In this document: positions 1 to 8,380 of the stretch, one piece after another
How positions within the stretch are numbered: the stretch's first letter is position 1
Layout of the letters: each line of letters opens with the position of its first letter
NCBI GenBank assembly: GCA_964537685.1
Contig: CAZICM010000098.1
Span: forward strand, 1 to 22,168
DNA: 22,168 nt
Source: CAZICM01 sp964537685
GTDB lineage: Bacteria; Myxococcota_A; Polyangia; Polyangiales; Polyangiaceae
Direction: 5' to 3'
Program-made: the position numbers and the translations under genes
The notes under the pieces: model-generated
Database searches by the model: none
The model's input: only the letters and a program-made list of their open reading frames with translations
Told to the model about the DNA's origin: nothing

Positions 1-367
1 GGGAGAGATATTCGGCAGGCTGTATGATAAGCTGCGGAAAAAGCCTGGCTAGCGGCTTATCCTTCCTTAGGCTTCTCCCCCGCCGCCCCAGTATCCTTTT
101 CCTCCTCCTTCTTCCCCCCGGCATTCTCCTCCCGCCGCTCGGAAAGCTCATCTTGAGCCGCCTTCACCAGCCTGCGCTCGCGCACCAGCCCCGCCCGCAC
201 CCGCTGCGCTGATACCTTGCGATTTCCCAGGGTAAGAGAACGTAGGGTAGAACTCCTCAAAAAGCTCAGGCCGAAGGCAACAAACATCGCTTATCGGCGT
301 TCGGGATCATCCGAGAGGGATGATGGCGCGGCATTGAGGCGATCGGGATCGGGGGATTCTGGAAATA
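1..367. other. left-edge region without a convincing gene
   Basis: No gene here can be supported firmly. A minus-strand reading frame at 57-287 (76 codons) ends in a Lys/Glu/Gly-rich charged tail. It could be a small hypothetical protein or the tail of a degraded one, but it has no recognisable domain or clear ribosome binding site. Past the end of the minus-strand TIR gene (stop at 368) there is a perfect 7-bp stem with a 5-base loop (306-312 pairing with 318-324). It has no T-run on either side, so it is at best a weak 3' hairpin for that gene. Confidence 0.35.
57..287 (-). CDS. possible small hypothetical protein with charged tail
   Basis: This is a 76-residue open frame downstream of, and on the same strand as, the TIR-NTPase-phosphoesterase gene. 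The second half is strongly charged (runs of Glu, Lys and Arg) and would be disordered. The first part has no signal peptide or membrane segment that I trust. I do not recognise it and see no clear Shine-Dalgarno sequence. The charged composition is slightly more protein-like than the opposite-strand reading, which is Leu/Pro-rich. It may equally be a chance frame. Confidence 0.15.
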   Translation of the reverse strand: MFVAFGLSFLRSSTLRSLTLGNRKVSAQRVRAGLVRERRLVKAAQDELSERREENAGGKKEEEKDTGAAGEKPKEG

Positions 368-3103
368 TTAGCTGCCTCCCCCTATCTCAATCTCATATCT
401 CGGCTCCGGGTCCCGCCCCACACCCTTTAGCCACCGCGCATCAGGCGCCCATGCCCCATTAATCTCCTCCTTGCGCCGCGTCTCTACAATCACTCTCCCA
501 GGCATTACCCGCAGCAAATTGTATTGAAGCGGATACCCAGGCACCATCTCCCGCGTCGCCGCTCCAAACGTGCCCCCAGCCACCAAATCCATGCGCCTTC
601 CCCCTGCGCTCATATCATAGCGGTAAAGTAGATTGTCCCCCTTGTGTATATGACCATGCAGCCCAATCCTAAATCCTGCCACCGCAAGCTGTTGTAGAAA
701 ACCTGCGTCCCGTATTTCATCGTCAACCCCGCTCTTCACAGGATGATGAAAGACCGCAATTCTTAAACCCATCGGCTTGCCCAGTGCTATGAGCGCCCGC
801 GCAAGCGCCGTCGGGTGGATGCCCGCCCGGCTCCGAAAATGATGGTCAATCTCCCACGCCGAGTTCAATCCCAAAAATTCTAGCCCGTATTCAGGCAAAA
901 CTTGATAGGTGGCTTGGTCTTCATAGGAAAGGGCGTATTCCTCGCCTTTGATTTCATAATAAAATGCGGCAAAATGCTTGAAACGCAGCTTGTACGCCGC
1001 ATCGTCCCTCACTTCAAGGATGTCGCCCGTGTGCTCGATAAATGTGCCAGGCTCGAGCGAACCTCGATAGCGCGCTCTCTTCACAAGCGAATAGGCATCC
1101 TGCGACAAGAGCCAGTTTAAATCGTGATTGCCTGGGACCAAAATCAATTGCCGGGGCGTAAGACCAAATCCATTCATGATCTGTTGCAGCAATTGCTGGG
1201 CCGCCCCGTATTCCGAGGAGGTTGATTGATTTGTAATATCCCCAGACACCACCAGCGCCGCCAGTTTTTCACAGCGCTGTCCGCGTAGATCGGCCGAAAG
1301 CTGGGCATACCAAAGGGTCGCCTGGGCTTCGGTGCTAATGTGAATGTCCGATAGATGAAGGATATGAATCGGCGGCACCGATGGGCTGCTTTGCTCCGAT
1401 TGGGGCGGAATCCCGGCGATGAGGGCCACTCCCGAAGTACCCCGCGCTTCCTCCGAGGAAATCAGTGAAAATTGAGGGCCGTCCGCCGGATGATATTGCA
1501 CATCGTGATGCCCGCTCGCGATGGCTAAGGTTTCCCAGTCCAGTTTGCGAAGAAAAAATTTAAGCTGGGGATCTTCAAGGCTGAGCGTGCCCGCCCCCCG
1601 ATTGTAATAGAGTAAGTTTTTGGCGCTTGGATGGGTCTGAAAGAAACGGCCGAGATGACTCGAGCGCATCCATTCAAGGGCACCTTTAAGATTGGGCCAG
1701 CGAAGCAAGGCTTCTTGAATGGCAATGTCCCCGTCCTTGCTTTGAGAGAGCAGCCAGAGCAGCACCAAACCCGCTCCTCGGGGAGGAGGCTTTTCGTCGT
1801 AGGCGGCGAAATCGAGGATTTGGGTATAATAACGGCCCTTGAAATCCCGGACAATGCCTTCCATGACCTCGGCGGGGCTCAGGGGAATGTCGGCCGTTTG
1901 GGATTGAGCTTCGCGGATATTGCTTTTGTCGAGCAGGCGCTGGCAGAGGAGTTGAGCAATATAAAAACTGCCATCGGCTTCGTTGATAATTTCGCCCCGC
2001 CGCTGAAATCGTACCCTGGCAGCTTGTTCGCCCTGAATAATCAGCTCGATAAGTTTTTCGTCGGGCTGGCGATCCATTCGGATAATGCTGTACCGCCCAG
2101 AGAGATCGGGAACAAGCTGAGCCAGGGAATCGCCGATGGGGTTAATTCCTATCAGCGTCACTTTGGCATTGGGCCGCGCTTGGTCGGCCAGGCCCTTCAT
2201 TCGCTTGGCGAGTTTTTTCTTGTGGAGCTCGTCGAGATAGTGAAAATCGTCGATGACCAAATGACCGGAGAAGCTTTTGGCCGCCAATTGAGCGAGGATC
2301 GATTCAAATTCGGCCAAGGTTTGGCCATCGGTATCGTCGGGGGCAAGCAATTTACCATCGACTTCCTTGAGCGGAAGACCGGGATATTGCCTTTGCAGAG
2401 CGACGCGCACGGCCGTGCTTTTTCCGACCTTGGAGGGACCTTCGACAATTAGGCCCCGGCCAAAGATGCCCAGCTCGCGCTGAATCTGATCGAACTGAAT
2501 GGGCCTAACAAAAGTCTGGTCCGGAGGGCCATCGATGCGAAAGATATCGTGAATGGTAAGGGGTGCGGGCGAACCGGGCGTTCTTGCGGGTGAACTCGGG
2601 GCATGGATAGGCGGCTTGTCGTCCCCGGCTTCGCGCATTGGCAGATCGAAATCCCTGTTTTGAACGATGGCTTCGACGCCTTTGATCACATCGAGCAGCG
2701 CCTCATCGCGATTTTTCCATACGGTAATGGGGACGAGATTGCGGGGAAGAGGCGAGAGAGAGGAGAGGAATTCGGGGAGAAGCACGGGCCGGAGCAGAAT
2801 AGGAATAATGATGCTTTGGCGCCGGCTCGACATTTGGAAAGCATATTCGAGCCATTTAAACTCGATATCATCGGCGACAAAATCGGCGCTTAGAAGGGGA
2901 AGGACAAGATCGGCTTCATCGAGGCGGCGGGCGATGGTCTCGGCGACTGGCCGTCCCGCCTCGATTTTCATCTGGCTCCACAGTTCGATGCTTCCCTGGG
3001 TTTCAAGCACGCGGAACATGCGCTCTAACTGCGTGGCCAAGGGCAAATCTTCATCGGCATAGAGAAGAACGACGCGGGCGGGGCGCTTGGGAGCTTCTTT
3101 CAT
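368..3103 (-). CDS. TIR domain - P-loop NTPase - calcineurin-like metallophosphoesterase fusion
   Basis: This 911-residue cytosolic protein has no signal peptide or membrane segment. Residues ~8-150 resemble a TIR domain: an initial strand VVLLYADED, a helix with LSADF, and WLE, whose Glu86 sits where catalytic TIR NADases carry their glutamate. A Pro-rich linker (~160-182) follows. A P-loop NTPase spans about 195-430, with Walker A GPSKVGKST (222-230) and Walker B HLVIDDFHYLDE (281-292), probably STAND/AAA-like. Residues ~578-860 form a calcineurin-like phosphoesterase with its metal ligands in order: D586/H588 (SDIH), D622 (GDITNQ), N659-H660-D661 (GNHD), H786/H787 and H816/H818/H820 (HGHIH). 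All motifs look intact. The likely logic is a sensor/switch NTPase with two possible effectors, NAD+ cleavage by TIR and phosphoester or nucleotide hydrolysis by the C-terminus. That role is inference. The gene stands alone, and no partner lies beside it. The start is the ATG at 3103; no good Shine-Dalgarno precedes it. Confidence 0.82.
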   Translation of the reverse strand: MKEAPKRPARVVLLYADEDLPLATQLERMFRVLETQGSIELWSQMKIEAGRPVAETIARRLDEADLVLPLLSADFVADDIEFKWLEYAFQMSSRRQSIIIPILLRPVLLPEFLSSLSPLPRNLVPITVWKNRDEALLDVIKGVEAIVQNRDFDLPMREAGDDKPPIHAPSSPARTPGSPAPLTIHDIFRIDGPPDQTFVRPIQFDQIQRELGIFGRGLIVEGPSKVGKSTAVRVALQRQYPGLPLKEVDGKLLAPDDTDGQTLAEFESILAQLAAKSFSGHLVIDDFHYLDELHKKKLAKRMKGLADQARPNAKVTLIGINPIGDSLAQLVPDLSGRYSIIRMDRQPDEKLIELIIQGEQAARVRFQRRGEIINEADGSFYIAQLLCQRLLDKSNIREAQSQTADIPLSPAEVMEGIVRDFKGRYYTQILDFAAYDEKPPPRGAGLVLLWLLSQSKDGDIAIQEALLRWPNLKGALEWMRSSHLGRFFQTHPSAKNLLYYNRGAGTLSLEDPQLKFFLRKLDWETLAIASGHHDVQYHPADGPQFSLISSEEARGTSGVALIAGIPPQSEQSSPSVPPIHILHLSDIHISTEAQATLWYAQLSADLRGQRCEKLAALVVSGDITNQSTSSEYGAAQQLLQQIMNGFGLTPRQLILVPGNHDLNWLLSQDAYSLVKRARYRGSLEPGTFIEHTGDILEVRDDAAYKLRFKHFAAFYYEIKGEEYALSYEDQATYQVLPEYGLEFLGLNSAWEIDHHFRSRAGIHPTALARALIALGKPMGLRIAVFHHPVKSGVDDEIRDAGFLQQLAVAGFRIGLHGHIHKGDNLLYRYDMSAGGRRMDLVAGGTFGAATREMVPGYPLQYNLLRVMPGRVIVETRRKEEINGAWAPDARWLKGVGRDPEPRYEIEIGGGS

Positions 3104-3220
3104 AGGGGCACCAAAAAACGGTGTGAGGCGCCGGTATAGCCGCAGTTCTACCCGCTATGCAAGTTTTTTTCTCATCAGCTTATTCTTTTCCTTGACGGCC
3201 CTCCCATCTTATGATGACCT

Positions 3221-3739
3221 GTGCCGATGCTCCTTCCCATTCCCACGCTAGAGACCCCCCGCCTTCGTCTTCGCGCCTTTGCCGAAAGCGATCTGGACGA
3301 CCTCGCCTCCATGCTGGCCGACCCCCAGGTTACCCGCTTTCTCGGCGATGGAAAACCCAAAACCCGCCTTGATGCCTGGCGCCAATTGGCCGGGATTTTA
3401 GGCCATTGGGTGCTCCGCGGCTTTGGAGTCTGGGCCGTCGAGCTTCAATCGTCGGGCCAATGGATAGGCTGGTGCGGTCATTTGCAGCCCGAAGGTTGGC
3501 CAGGGTTTGAAATCGGTTATTCGCTCGCGAGGCCCTTTTGGGGTCATGGTTATGCCCGCGAGGCCGCCGCCGAAGCCTTGCGTTATGCCCGCGAAGAGTT
3601 GAAAAAATCCGAGATCATTAGCCTGATTCGGCCCGATAATGCCGCGTCTATCCGCGTCGCCACGTTCCTGGGGGCGACCTTGGCCGAGTCGTTCGAGTTC
3701 TTGGGCGGCCCAGCGCTGATCTACCGCTATCCTCAATAG
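3221..3739 (+). CDS. GNAT family N-acetyltransferase (RimJ/RimL type)
   Basis: This 172-residue protein has the layout of RimJ/RimL-like GNAT enzymes, which transfer acetyl from acetyl-CoA to an amino group of a protein N-terminus or small molecule. Residues 11-18 (ETPRLRLR) are the usual first strand. Residues 104-112 (RPFWGHGYA) are the acetyl-CoA pyrophosphate-binding motif A, and NAASIRVATFLGA (~140-152) is the motif B region. The substrate cannot be told from sequence. The start is GTG at 3221, or ATG at 3227 two codons later. No Shine-Dalgarno is visible, but a TATGAT hexamer at 3210-3215 lies only 5 bases upstream, which would suit a leaderless message. It is divergent from the TIR gene and convergent with the SUMF1-like gene, with 9 bases between the stops. 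Confidence 0.85.
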   Translation: MPMLLPIPTLETPRLRLRAFAESDLDDLASMLADPQVTRFLGDGKPKTRLDAWRQLAGILGHWVLRGFGVWAVELQSSGQWIGWCGHLQPEGWPGFEIGYSLARPFWGHGYAREAAAEALRYAREELKKSEIISLIRPDNAASIRVATFLGATLAESFEFLGGPALIYRYPQ

Positions 3740-3748
3740 GCGCTCTCT

Positions 3749-4819
3749 TCACTTCGGCAACTTCCCCCGGTGAATCTTAATGTACCATGCCTCTTTTTTA
3801 TAAAGAGCTTCGATTTTATCCAATAGCACCTTATGCTCCTTTGGGTTGCGCACACAGCGAAATCCCAGCCCAGGAACATGATATCCAATGCGCGCCGAGC
3901 CCCGGAAGCGGGGATCAATCCCCTTAAAGCTTCGGTTCCAGCCTCCTCCCCGTATCGAATGATAGCCGTTGGGCTTTATCTCCAATGGATCGCTCATCTT
4001 CTCCGAGGGATAGGGCCAATATGTGTCCAATGTCCATTCCCATACATTGCCAGCCAGGTCTTGAATCTCGCCCGCAGGCCATTTCTTTGCGCCTTTGGGC
4101 ATGCTTCCCACCGGTGAAGGTCCGCCTCCATGGCATCCAAAGTCGCCCGCCGGTCGATCGATGGGCCCATACGTATAGTCCGCATGCTCACAGGTGGGCG
4201 CTTCGTTGCCCCAGGGATAAGCCCGGCCATCGCCTTCGGTCGCCGCCCATTCCCATTGAGCCTCGGTGGGCAAATGCTTGCCCTGGGTGCCGCAATAATA
4301 AGACGCCATGGGAAATGTCACGACATTCATCGGGTATTCGCGCTGTTTGGGATAGGTTCGAAAGGCGCTGCTTTGCGCGGGTTTTTCACAGCCGGCTTCT
4401 TCGATGCATTGGGTAAAGGCCGCGACGCTGACTTCTGTTTGATCCATGCAAAATGGCATGCTGAGGACGACCCGGTGAGCGGCATCGCTGGGGCCATGGC
4501 CTTGGGATTGAACGCCAAATTTGCCAAATTTATACACTTGGCGGCCTGTGCCCATCACAAATCCATCGGGCGGGGTGGCGGGGACATAGACTTCGCCCTT
4601 GGGGCAATGGGGCACGCATTGGCCAGCTTCGCATCGCTCGATGGAGAGGCAGGCGATGGACGCGCAAGGGTCGGGCGGGGGCGCGGGCGGGGCCGATGCG
4701 CTTTCGGAAGCCGTTGGAAGGACGGCGTTGGCCGATGGATCGGGTGCGGGCGAAGGTTTAGGATCGCCCTGACAAGCCACAACAGAAAGCGTGAAGAAAA
4801 ACAGAAGGCGGTGGTCCAT
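3749..4819 (-). CDS. SUMF1-fold lipoprotein (formylglycine-generating enzyme-like)
   Basis: This is a 356-residue predicted lipoprotein. The hydrophobic leader ends in a lipobox LSVVAC (Cys16). A Pro/Ser/Ala linker and a short Cys-rich patch (~51-73) follow, then an FGE-sulfatase/SUMF1 domain from ~75. Family hallmarks are LPTEAQWEWAA (183-193), GNVWEW (257-262), RGGGW (290-294) and GFRCV (319-323). True formylglycine-generating enzymes carry two cysteines in the stretch between RGGxW and GFRC. Here that stretch (295-318) contains none, ending in RFRGSAR where the family has R-Y-R-C-A-A-R. I therefore infer that it does not make formylglycine and is a binding or other-function SUMF1 protein, as is common in myxobacteria. 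Its start lies in a divergent promoter region shared with the MFS gene. No sulfatase is nearby. Confidence 0.85.
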   Translation of the reverse strand: MDHRLLFFFTLSVVACQGDPKPSPAPDPSANAVLPTASESASAPPAPPPDPCASIACLSIERCEAGQCVPHCPKGEVYVPATPPDGFVMGTGRQVYKFGKFGVQSQGHGPSDAAHRVVLSMPFCMDQTEVSVAAFTQCIEEAGCEKPAQSSAFRTYPKQREYPMNVVTFPMASYYCGTQGKHLPTEAQWEWAATEGDGRAYPWGNEAPTCEHADYTYGPIDRPAGDFGCHGGGPSPVGSMPKGAKKWPAGEIQDLAGNVWEWTLDTYWPYPSEKMSDPLEIKPNGYHSIRGGGWNRSFKGIDPRFRGSARIGYHVPGLGFRCVRNPKEHKVLLDKIEALYKKEAWYIKIHRGKLPK

Positions 4820-4904
4820 GGCGGGTGAGCGGGACGGGATACGATAGCCTGAATGAACGGGCCAACAAATGGTGTTTGTTTTTTTGGAGCCCGCGGCAAA
4901 GCGC

Positions 4905-4932
4905 TTGACAAGCGGCGAAAGGCTACGTTAAT
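4905..4932 (+). promoter_or_regulatory. candidate sigma70 promoter for the MFS gene
   Basis: A perfect -35 hexamer TTGACA (4905-4910) is followed after 16 bases by GTTAAT (4927-4932, 4 of 6 matches to TATAAT). It ends 8 bases before the MFS start codon, so the transcript would begin almost at the ATG. The purine-rich AAAGGA abuts the ATG with no spacing, which is also consistent with little or no leader. Confidence 0.4.
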
Positions 4933-4940
4933 CGAAAGGA

Positions 4941-6299
4941 ATGGCCGAGGGGAACGACAAAAAAGCGGGCAAAGGCATTGCCTATCGATTGGGATTGCAT
5001 CGTCCGGAGCTTCGGGCGTGGGCGCTCTACGATGTGGCGAATTCGGCCTTTTATACGACGGTTTTACAAATCTTTCCGCTGTTTTTCGTACCTGTGGCGG
5101 CTAAATATTTGCCTCCCGAGGTGGCGCGTTCGCGTTATGCGCTGGCGACATCGCTGGCGGTCATTTTGGTGGGGCTGACGGGGCCGCTGATGGGGGCGCT
5201 GGCGGATGTAAAGGCCAACAAGAAGACGTTTCTTGGGGTATTTTTGGCGATTGGGGTGCTGTCGACGGCGGCGATGTATTTTATTGGGGAAGGGCAGTGG
5301 GTATTTGCGCTCAGTGTATTTGTGATAGGGAATATCGGGGTAACGGCGACGCTGGCTTTTTATAATGCGCTATTGCCGAGCATTGCGTCGGATGATGAAG
5401 TGGATCGGGTATCGACGGCGGGTTTTGCGCTGGGGTATTTGGGGGGAGGTATTCTGCTTGGGTTTAATCTATTTATGATACAGGCGCCCGAGAAATTTGG
5501 GTTATCGGGAGCGGGGCAGGCGACGAGGTTATCGTTTTTAAGCGTTGGGGTATGGTGGCTATTGTTTTCGGTTCCTTTGTTTTTAAGGGTAAAAGAGCCG
5601 AAGGTGAGGCTGGATGCCGGGGAGGGCGAGGGGCATCCCTTGCGGGCGACGGTGAAGAGGCTTGGGGAGACGCTGAAGGATTTAAAGAAGCATAAGGATG
5701 CCGGTCTTTTGTTATTGGCCTTTTTATTGTACAACGATGCGATTAATACCATTATCCGGATGGCGACGACGTTTGGGGACGAATTAAAGATACCGCAGGC
5801 GGCGCTGATAGGAGCGGTATTGATGGTGCAATTTGTGGGGGTACCCTTTTCGTTTTTATTTGGATACATTTCGGACAAGATAGGGGCGAAGCGGACGATT
5901 TTTATTACGCTGGGTGTGTATGCCTTTATTACTTTTTATGGGTACACGCTGAGAACGACGGGACAATTTTTTATTCTGGCGTTTTTGGTGGCGATGGTGC
6001 AGGGCGGGGCGCAAGCGTTAAGCCGGTCTTTGTTTGCGACGATGATACCCAAGCACAAGGCGGGGGAGATGTTTGGCTTTTTTGGGGTCTTTGATCGATT
6101 TGGTGGAGCGATGGGGTCGATGGTATTTGGGTTGGTGCTTGGGGCGACGGGTTCGAGCCGGCCTGCGATTTTGACGCTGGTGGTATTTTTTGCGGCTGGG
6201 GCGCTGCTTTTGTGGAAGGTGGATGTGGAGCGGGGGCGTAAGGCGGCCAGGGAGGCTTCGGCGGCGGCGCATGAGGTGGGAAGCCGGTTGGAGGGTTGA
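4941..6299 (+). CDS. MFS transporter, UMF1/Atg22-like family
   Basis: This 452-residue inner-membrane protein has about 12 hydrophobic segments. Near the N-terminus (~24-40) it carries the family signature LRAWALYDVANSAFYTT; the D-x-A-N-S-x-F/Y pattern is typical of the UMF1/Atg22 branch of the major facilitator superfamily. A polar central loop (~215-250) separates the two six-helix halves. Yeast Atg22 exports amino acids from the vacuole; the substrate of bacterial UMF1 members is generally unknown, so none is assigned. The start ATG 4941 follows AAAGGA directly. The last 88 codon-bearing bases (from 6212) and the following 120 bases are repeated exactly at 8381, and bases 6182-6280 are repeated exactly at 10457. 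The gene itself looks intact. Confidence 0.88.
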   Translation: MAEGNDKKAGKGIAYRLGLHRPELRAWALYDVANSAFYTTVLQIFPLFFVPVAAKYLPPEVARSRYALATSLAVILVGLTGPLMGALADVKANKKTFLGVFLAIGVLSTAAMYFIGEGQWVFALSVFVIGNIGVTATLAFYNALLPSIASDDEVDRVSTAGFALGYLGGGILLGFNLFMIQAPEKFGLSGAGQATRLSFLSVGVWWLLFSVPLFLRVKEPKVRLDAGEGEGHPLRATVKRLGETLKDLKKHKDAGLLLLAFLLYNDAINTIIRMATTFGDELKIPQAALIGAVLMVQFVGVPFSFLFGYISDKIGAKRTIFITLGVYAFITFYGYTLRTTGQFFILAFLVAMVQGGAQALSRSLFATMIPKHKAGEMFGFFGVFDRFGGAMGSMVFGLVLGATGSSRPAILTLVVFFAAGALLLWKVDVERGRKAAREASAAAHEVGSRLEG

Positions 6300-6418
6300 C
6301 GCCACTTAAGCTGTTAGCCTAGAATTTATTTTTGGGGCTTGGTCGATTTCTGTTCCCAACCGTGATCAAAAGTGCGTTTGCCGGCCATTTTACCTATTGA
6401 GAAATGGAGGTCTTCATG
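6212..6418 (+). repeat. direct repeat copy 1: MFS gene 3' end plus cassette leader
   Basis: Bases 6212-6411 are identical to 8381-8580, with one mismatch (6412/8581) before the match ends at the ATG of the neprosin gene. The repeat carries the last codons of the MFS gene, its stop, a promoter, the Shine-Dalgarno and the start codon. A 69-bp core (6212-6280) is also present in the third copy at 10487-10555. Confidence 0.95.
6296..6325 (+). promoter_or_regulatory. sigma70-like promoter for neprosin cassette 1
   Basis: TTGACG (6296-6301) and TAGAAT (6320-6325), each a 5-of-6 match to consensus, are separated by 18 bases. The -35 box overlaps the MFS stop codon (6297-6299). The start would lie near 6332, giving a leader of about 80 bases with GGAGG at 6406-6410, five bases before the ATG at 6416. 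Confidence 0.5.
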
Positions 6419-7732
6419 AAGACGCTTCTGGGCATTGGTGTATGTATGGCGCTGGGGCTGGGTGTAGGCGCCGGGTGCACGATTGAAATTGGCTCATCAA
6501 ACGATACAGGAGAAAATGCGCCGGCTGTTCCAGGCTCAAGCGAAGGGGTTTCAGGGCAGCCCCCGCTGGATGCGGCTCAGCAAGCTCGGCAAGAAGAAGT
6601 CGATCGCTATATTGCCGATGTGGTATATCAAGGGGCGACTGTGCTCTACAGTGTCATCTTGCCTTCGGGTGATATGCTGGATTTTATCGATCGCAATACG
6701 CTGATGCCGATTTCCCAAGGGTTGCCGGTCCTGCCCGTGGGAGCCGATTTGGCTTCGCTGCCTGCGGGTATTCAGATGGGTATCAGCGAATTGGAACAAA
6801 GCGCCGAGCTATTGGAATGGGCGGCTGCGGCGACGCCTTTTCGGCGGCCGACTTTTTGGCCTTATGTGATGGGCGAAGTGCCTGAAGCGCAGTCCATTCA
6901 AGATTATCTTGCGCGTTTTCAGGTGGGAGGAGCGCCGTCGGAAGGGAGCCGGCTTTATGCGGGGTTGGTCTCGCCGCTGTCCAATCGAGGGGTCTCGGGT
7001 TACATGAGCCAGTTTCAGCCGAAGGTTGATGCAAAAAGCCTGAGCCTTATCGAGTTTGCGGTTGCTTGTCCGGCCGAAGGCCCTGCCCAGGAGATGATAG
7101 GTATTGCCATTTCGGTCGATCGAGCGAACGGTTTTGGACCAAACCATCTATTGCTCAACGATGGCCAGCCCCGTATGCATATTGAATATGCCCGGGCCGC
7201 TAACGGACCCGATCTTTACGTATGGGATGGAATGGATGGGCAGTTTGTGCCCAATCCCTTTCGCCGCCATCAACCTGGAGAAATCGTCGAGGTCTCGAAG
7301 CTTGGCGAGACGTCGATCGAGCATCTGCTGGCCATCTTTCAATCGCTCAACAGCGATTGGTGGATTGCTTTTAACGGCGATTTGCTGGGATACTACCCCG
7401 CAAGCCTCTTCAAAATGCTCAATAAAGGCGCATGCAGAGCGGCCTGGTATGGCGAGAACTACAATCCCAAGCCTGGCACGGCGAACTATACTGAAATGGG
7501 CAGCGGGCTATTTGCCGAGGCAGGACTATTCAACGCCGCTCATATTCGAAATCCTCTCTATTACGACTTGGGCTGGCTGGCCGTAAAGCCCAAAGACGAA
7601 TTCTATATGTCGCCGGTCAAGCCCGCATGTTACAATCGCTCGGCGCTTATACATTTAGGTCCACCCTGGGATAGCAGTTTTGTGTTTTTAGGAGGCCCGG
7701 GTAGCAATAACTCTGGGTGCGTATGGCCATGA
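6416..7732 (+). CDS. neprosin-family protein (putative glutamic peptidase), exported
   Basis: This 438-residue protein has a Sec leader (MKTLLGIGVCMALGLGVGAG) followed by Cys21. The lipobox is slightly atypical (Gly at -3), so lipidation is likely but not certain. From ~190 to the C-terminus it matches the neprosin (DUF239) fold. Landmarks are GVSGYMSQFQP; WWIAFNGDLLGYYPASLF, as in plant W-W-L...G-Y-W-P-x-x-L-F; WYGEN (344-348) in the place of the plant W-G-G-E motif; MGSG (361-364); IRNPLYYD; and the closing CYNR...FLGGPGSNNSGC. Plant neprosin is a proline-cleaving glutamic peptidase. Glu347 is a good candidate for one catalytic glutamate; the other I cannot place firmly (QEMIG or HIEY). GGAGG five bases upstream fixes ATG 6416 rather than 6404. 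It overlaps the next gene by ATGA. Confidence 0.85.
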   Translation: MKTLLGIGVCMALGLGVGAGCTIEIGSSNDTGENAPAVPGSSEGVSGQPPLDAAQQARQEEVDRYIADVVYQGATVLYSVILPSGDMLDFIDRNTLMPISQGLPVLPVGADLASLPAGIQMGISELEQSAELLEWAAAATPFRRPTFWPYVMGEVPEAQSIQDYLARFQVGGAPSEGSRLYAGLVSPLSNRGVSGYMSQFQPKVDAKSLSLIEFAVACPAEGPAQEMIGIAISVDRANGFGPNHLLLNDGQPRMHIEYARAANGPDLYVWDGMDGQFVPNPFRRHQPGEIVEVSKLGETSIEHLLAIFQSLNSDWWIAFNGDLLGYYPASLFKMLNKGACRAAWYGENYNPKPGTANYTEMGSGLFAEAGLFNAAHIRNPLYYDLGWLAVKPKDEFYMSPVKPACYNRSALIHLGPPWDSSFVFLGGPGSNNSGCVWP

Positions 7733-8367
7733 ACTCTTCGATTTACCGCCCATATTCTTATAGGTTGGCCGGGTTTGGCCTTGGCCTTATCTGGCTGTCT
7801 GCCTGCTCCTCGCTCGACGAAGTCCCCGGAGGCGGCCGAGTCGAACATCCCACCGAACCCCGTCCACTTGTTGCGCCGTCCGCATCTATGGCGTCAAGCG
7901 CATCTCCAATCGCTTCCGCTTCAGCCTCGACAGGGCTGCCCCAAGAGCGACGGCGCACGCCTTCGGAATCGTATGAAGAGACGACAGGCATCAAGCTCTC
8001 GGAAGCGGACAAGGCCATTATGGACGATTGCCCTCAACATGCTCTCTCCAAAAATGTGCCTAAGCGAGCATGTGCCAATGATGAGCAATGCGGCGATGGC
8101 TTCTGCGATCGAGGGCATTGCGCGGCGATTTGGACATGCAATCTGGAATATGGCCAGCGATGCGAAGAACCACAACGATGCGGCGCCTATTATGTTTGCG
8201 TGGATGGCCGATGCAGGTCTTGTATTTCCGACAGTGAATGCAACTCATCTCCCAGCAACCGAGATCCCAAATGCGTTTCTGACTCCACGATTTCTGGATC
8301 TTCGTCCTGCGTAGGCAAAATTCCCCGCAGCATGGGCAGTGCCACGCCTTGGCCTCGTTCCAAATAG
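7729..8367 (+). CDS. Cys-rich lipoprotein, partner of neprosin copy 1
   Basis: This is a 212-residue predicted lipoprotein. A leader ends in WLSAC with Cys26. A Pro/Ser/Ala-rich linker (~30-75) is followed by a Cys-rich C-terminal half: ACANDEQCGDGFCDRGHCA, then further CxxxxxCxxxxxC units. Such modules resemble the Dickkopf-type/EGF-like Cys-rich repeats found in many myxobacterial surface proteins, so disulfide-bonded extracytoplasmic binding is a reasonable guess, but I cannot assign a function. The ATG at 7729 overlaps the neprosin stop as ATGA, indicating translational coupling. An earlier GTG (7717) or ATG (7723) is in frame but less likely. The same overlap recurs in cassette 2, so the pairing is conserved. 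Confidence 0.8.
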   Translation: MNSSIYRPYSYRLAGFGLGLIWLSACSSLDEVPGGGRVEHPTEPRPLVAPSASMASSASPIASASASTGLPQERRRTPSESYEETTGIKLSEADKAIMDDCPQHALSKNVPKRACANDEQCGDGFCDRGHCAAIWTCNLEYGQRCEEPQRCGAYYVCVDGRCRSCISDSECNSSPSNRDPKCVSDSTISGSSSCVGKIPRSMGSATPWPRSK

Positions 8368-8380
8368 CAAGAATCCAAAC

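Noticed and set aside
1631..2452. 273-codon ORF antisense to the TIR-NTPase gene
   Set aside because: It is a shadow of a well-supported gene with conserved motifs on the other strand.
4130..4828. 232-codon ORF antisense to the SUMF1-like gene
   Set aside because: It is a composition artefact opposite a gene with clear family motifs.
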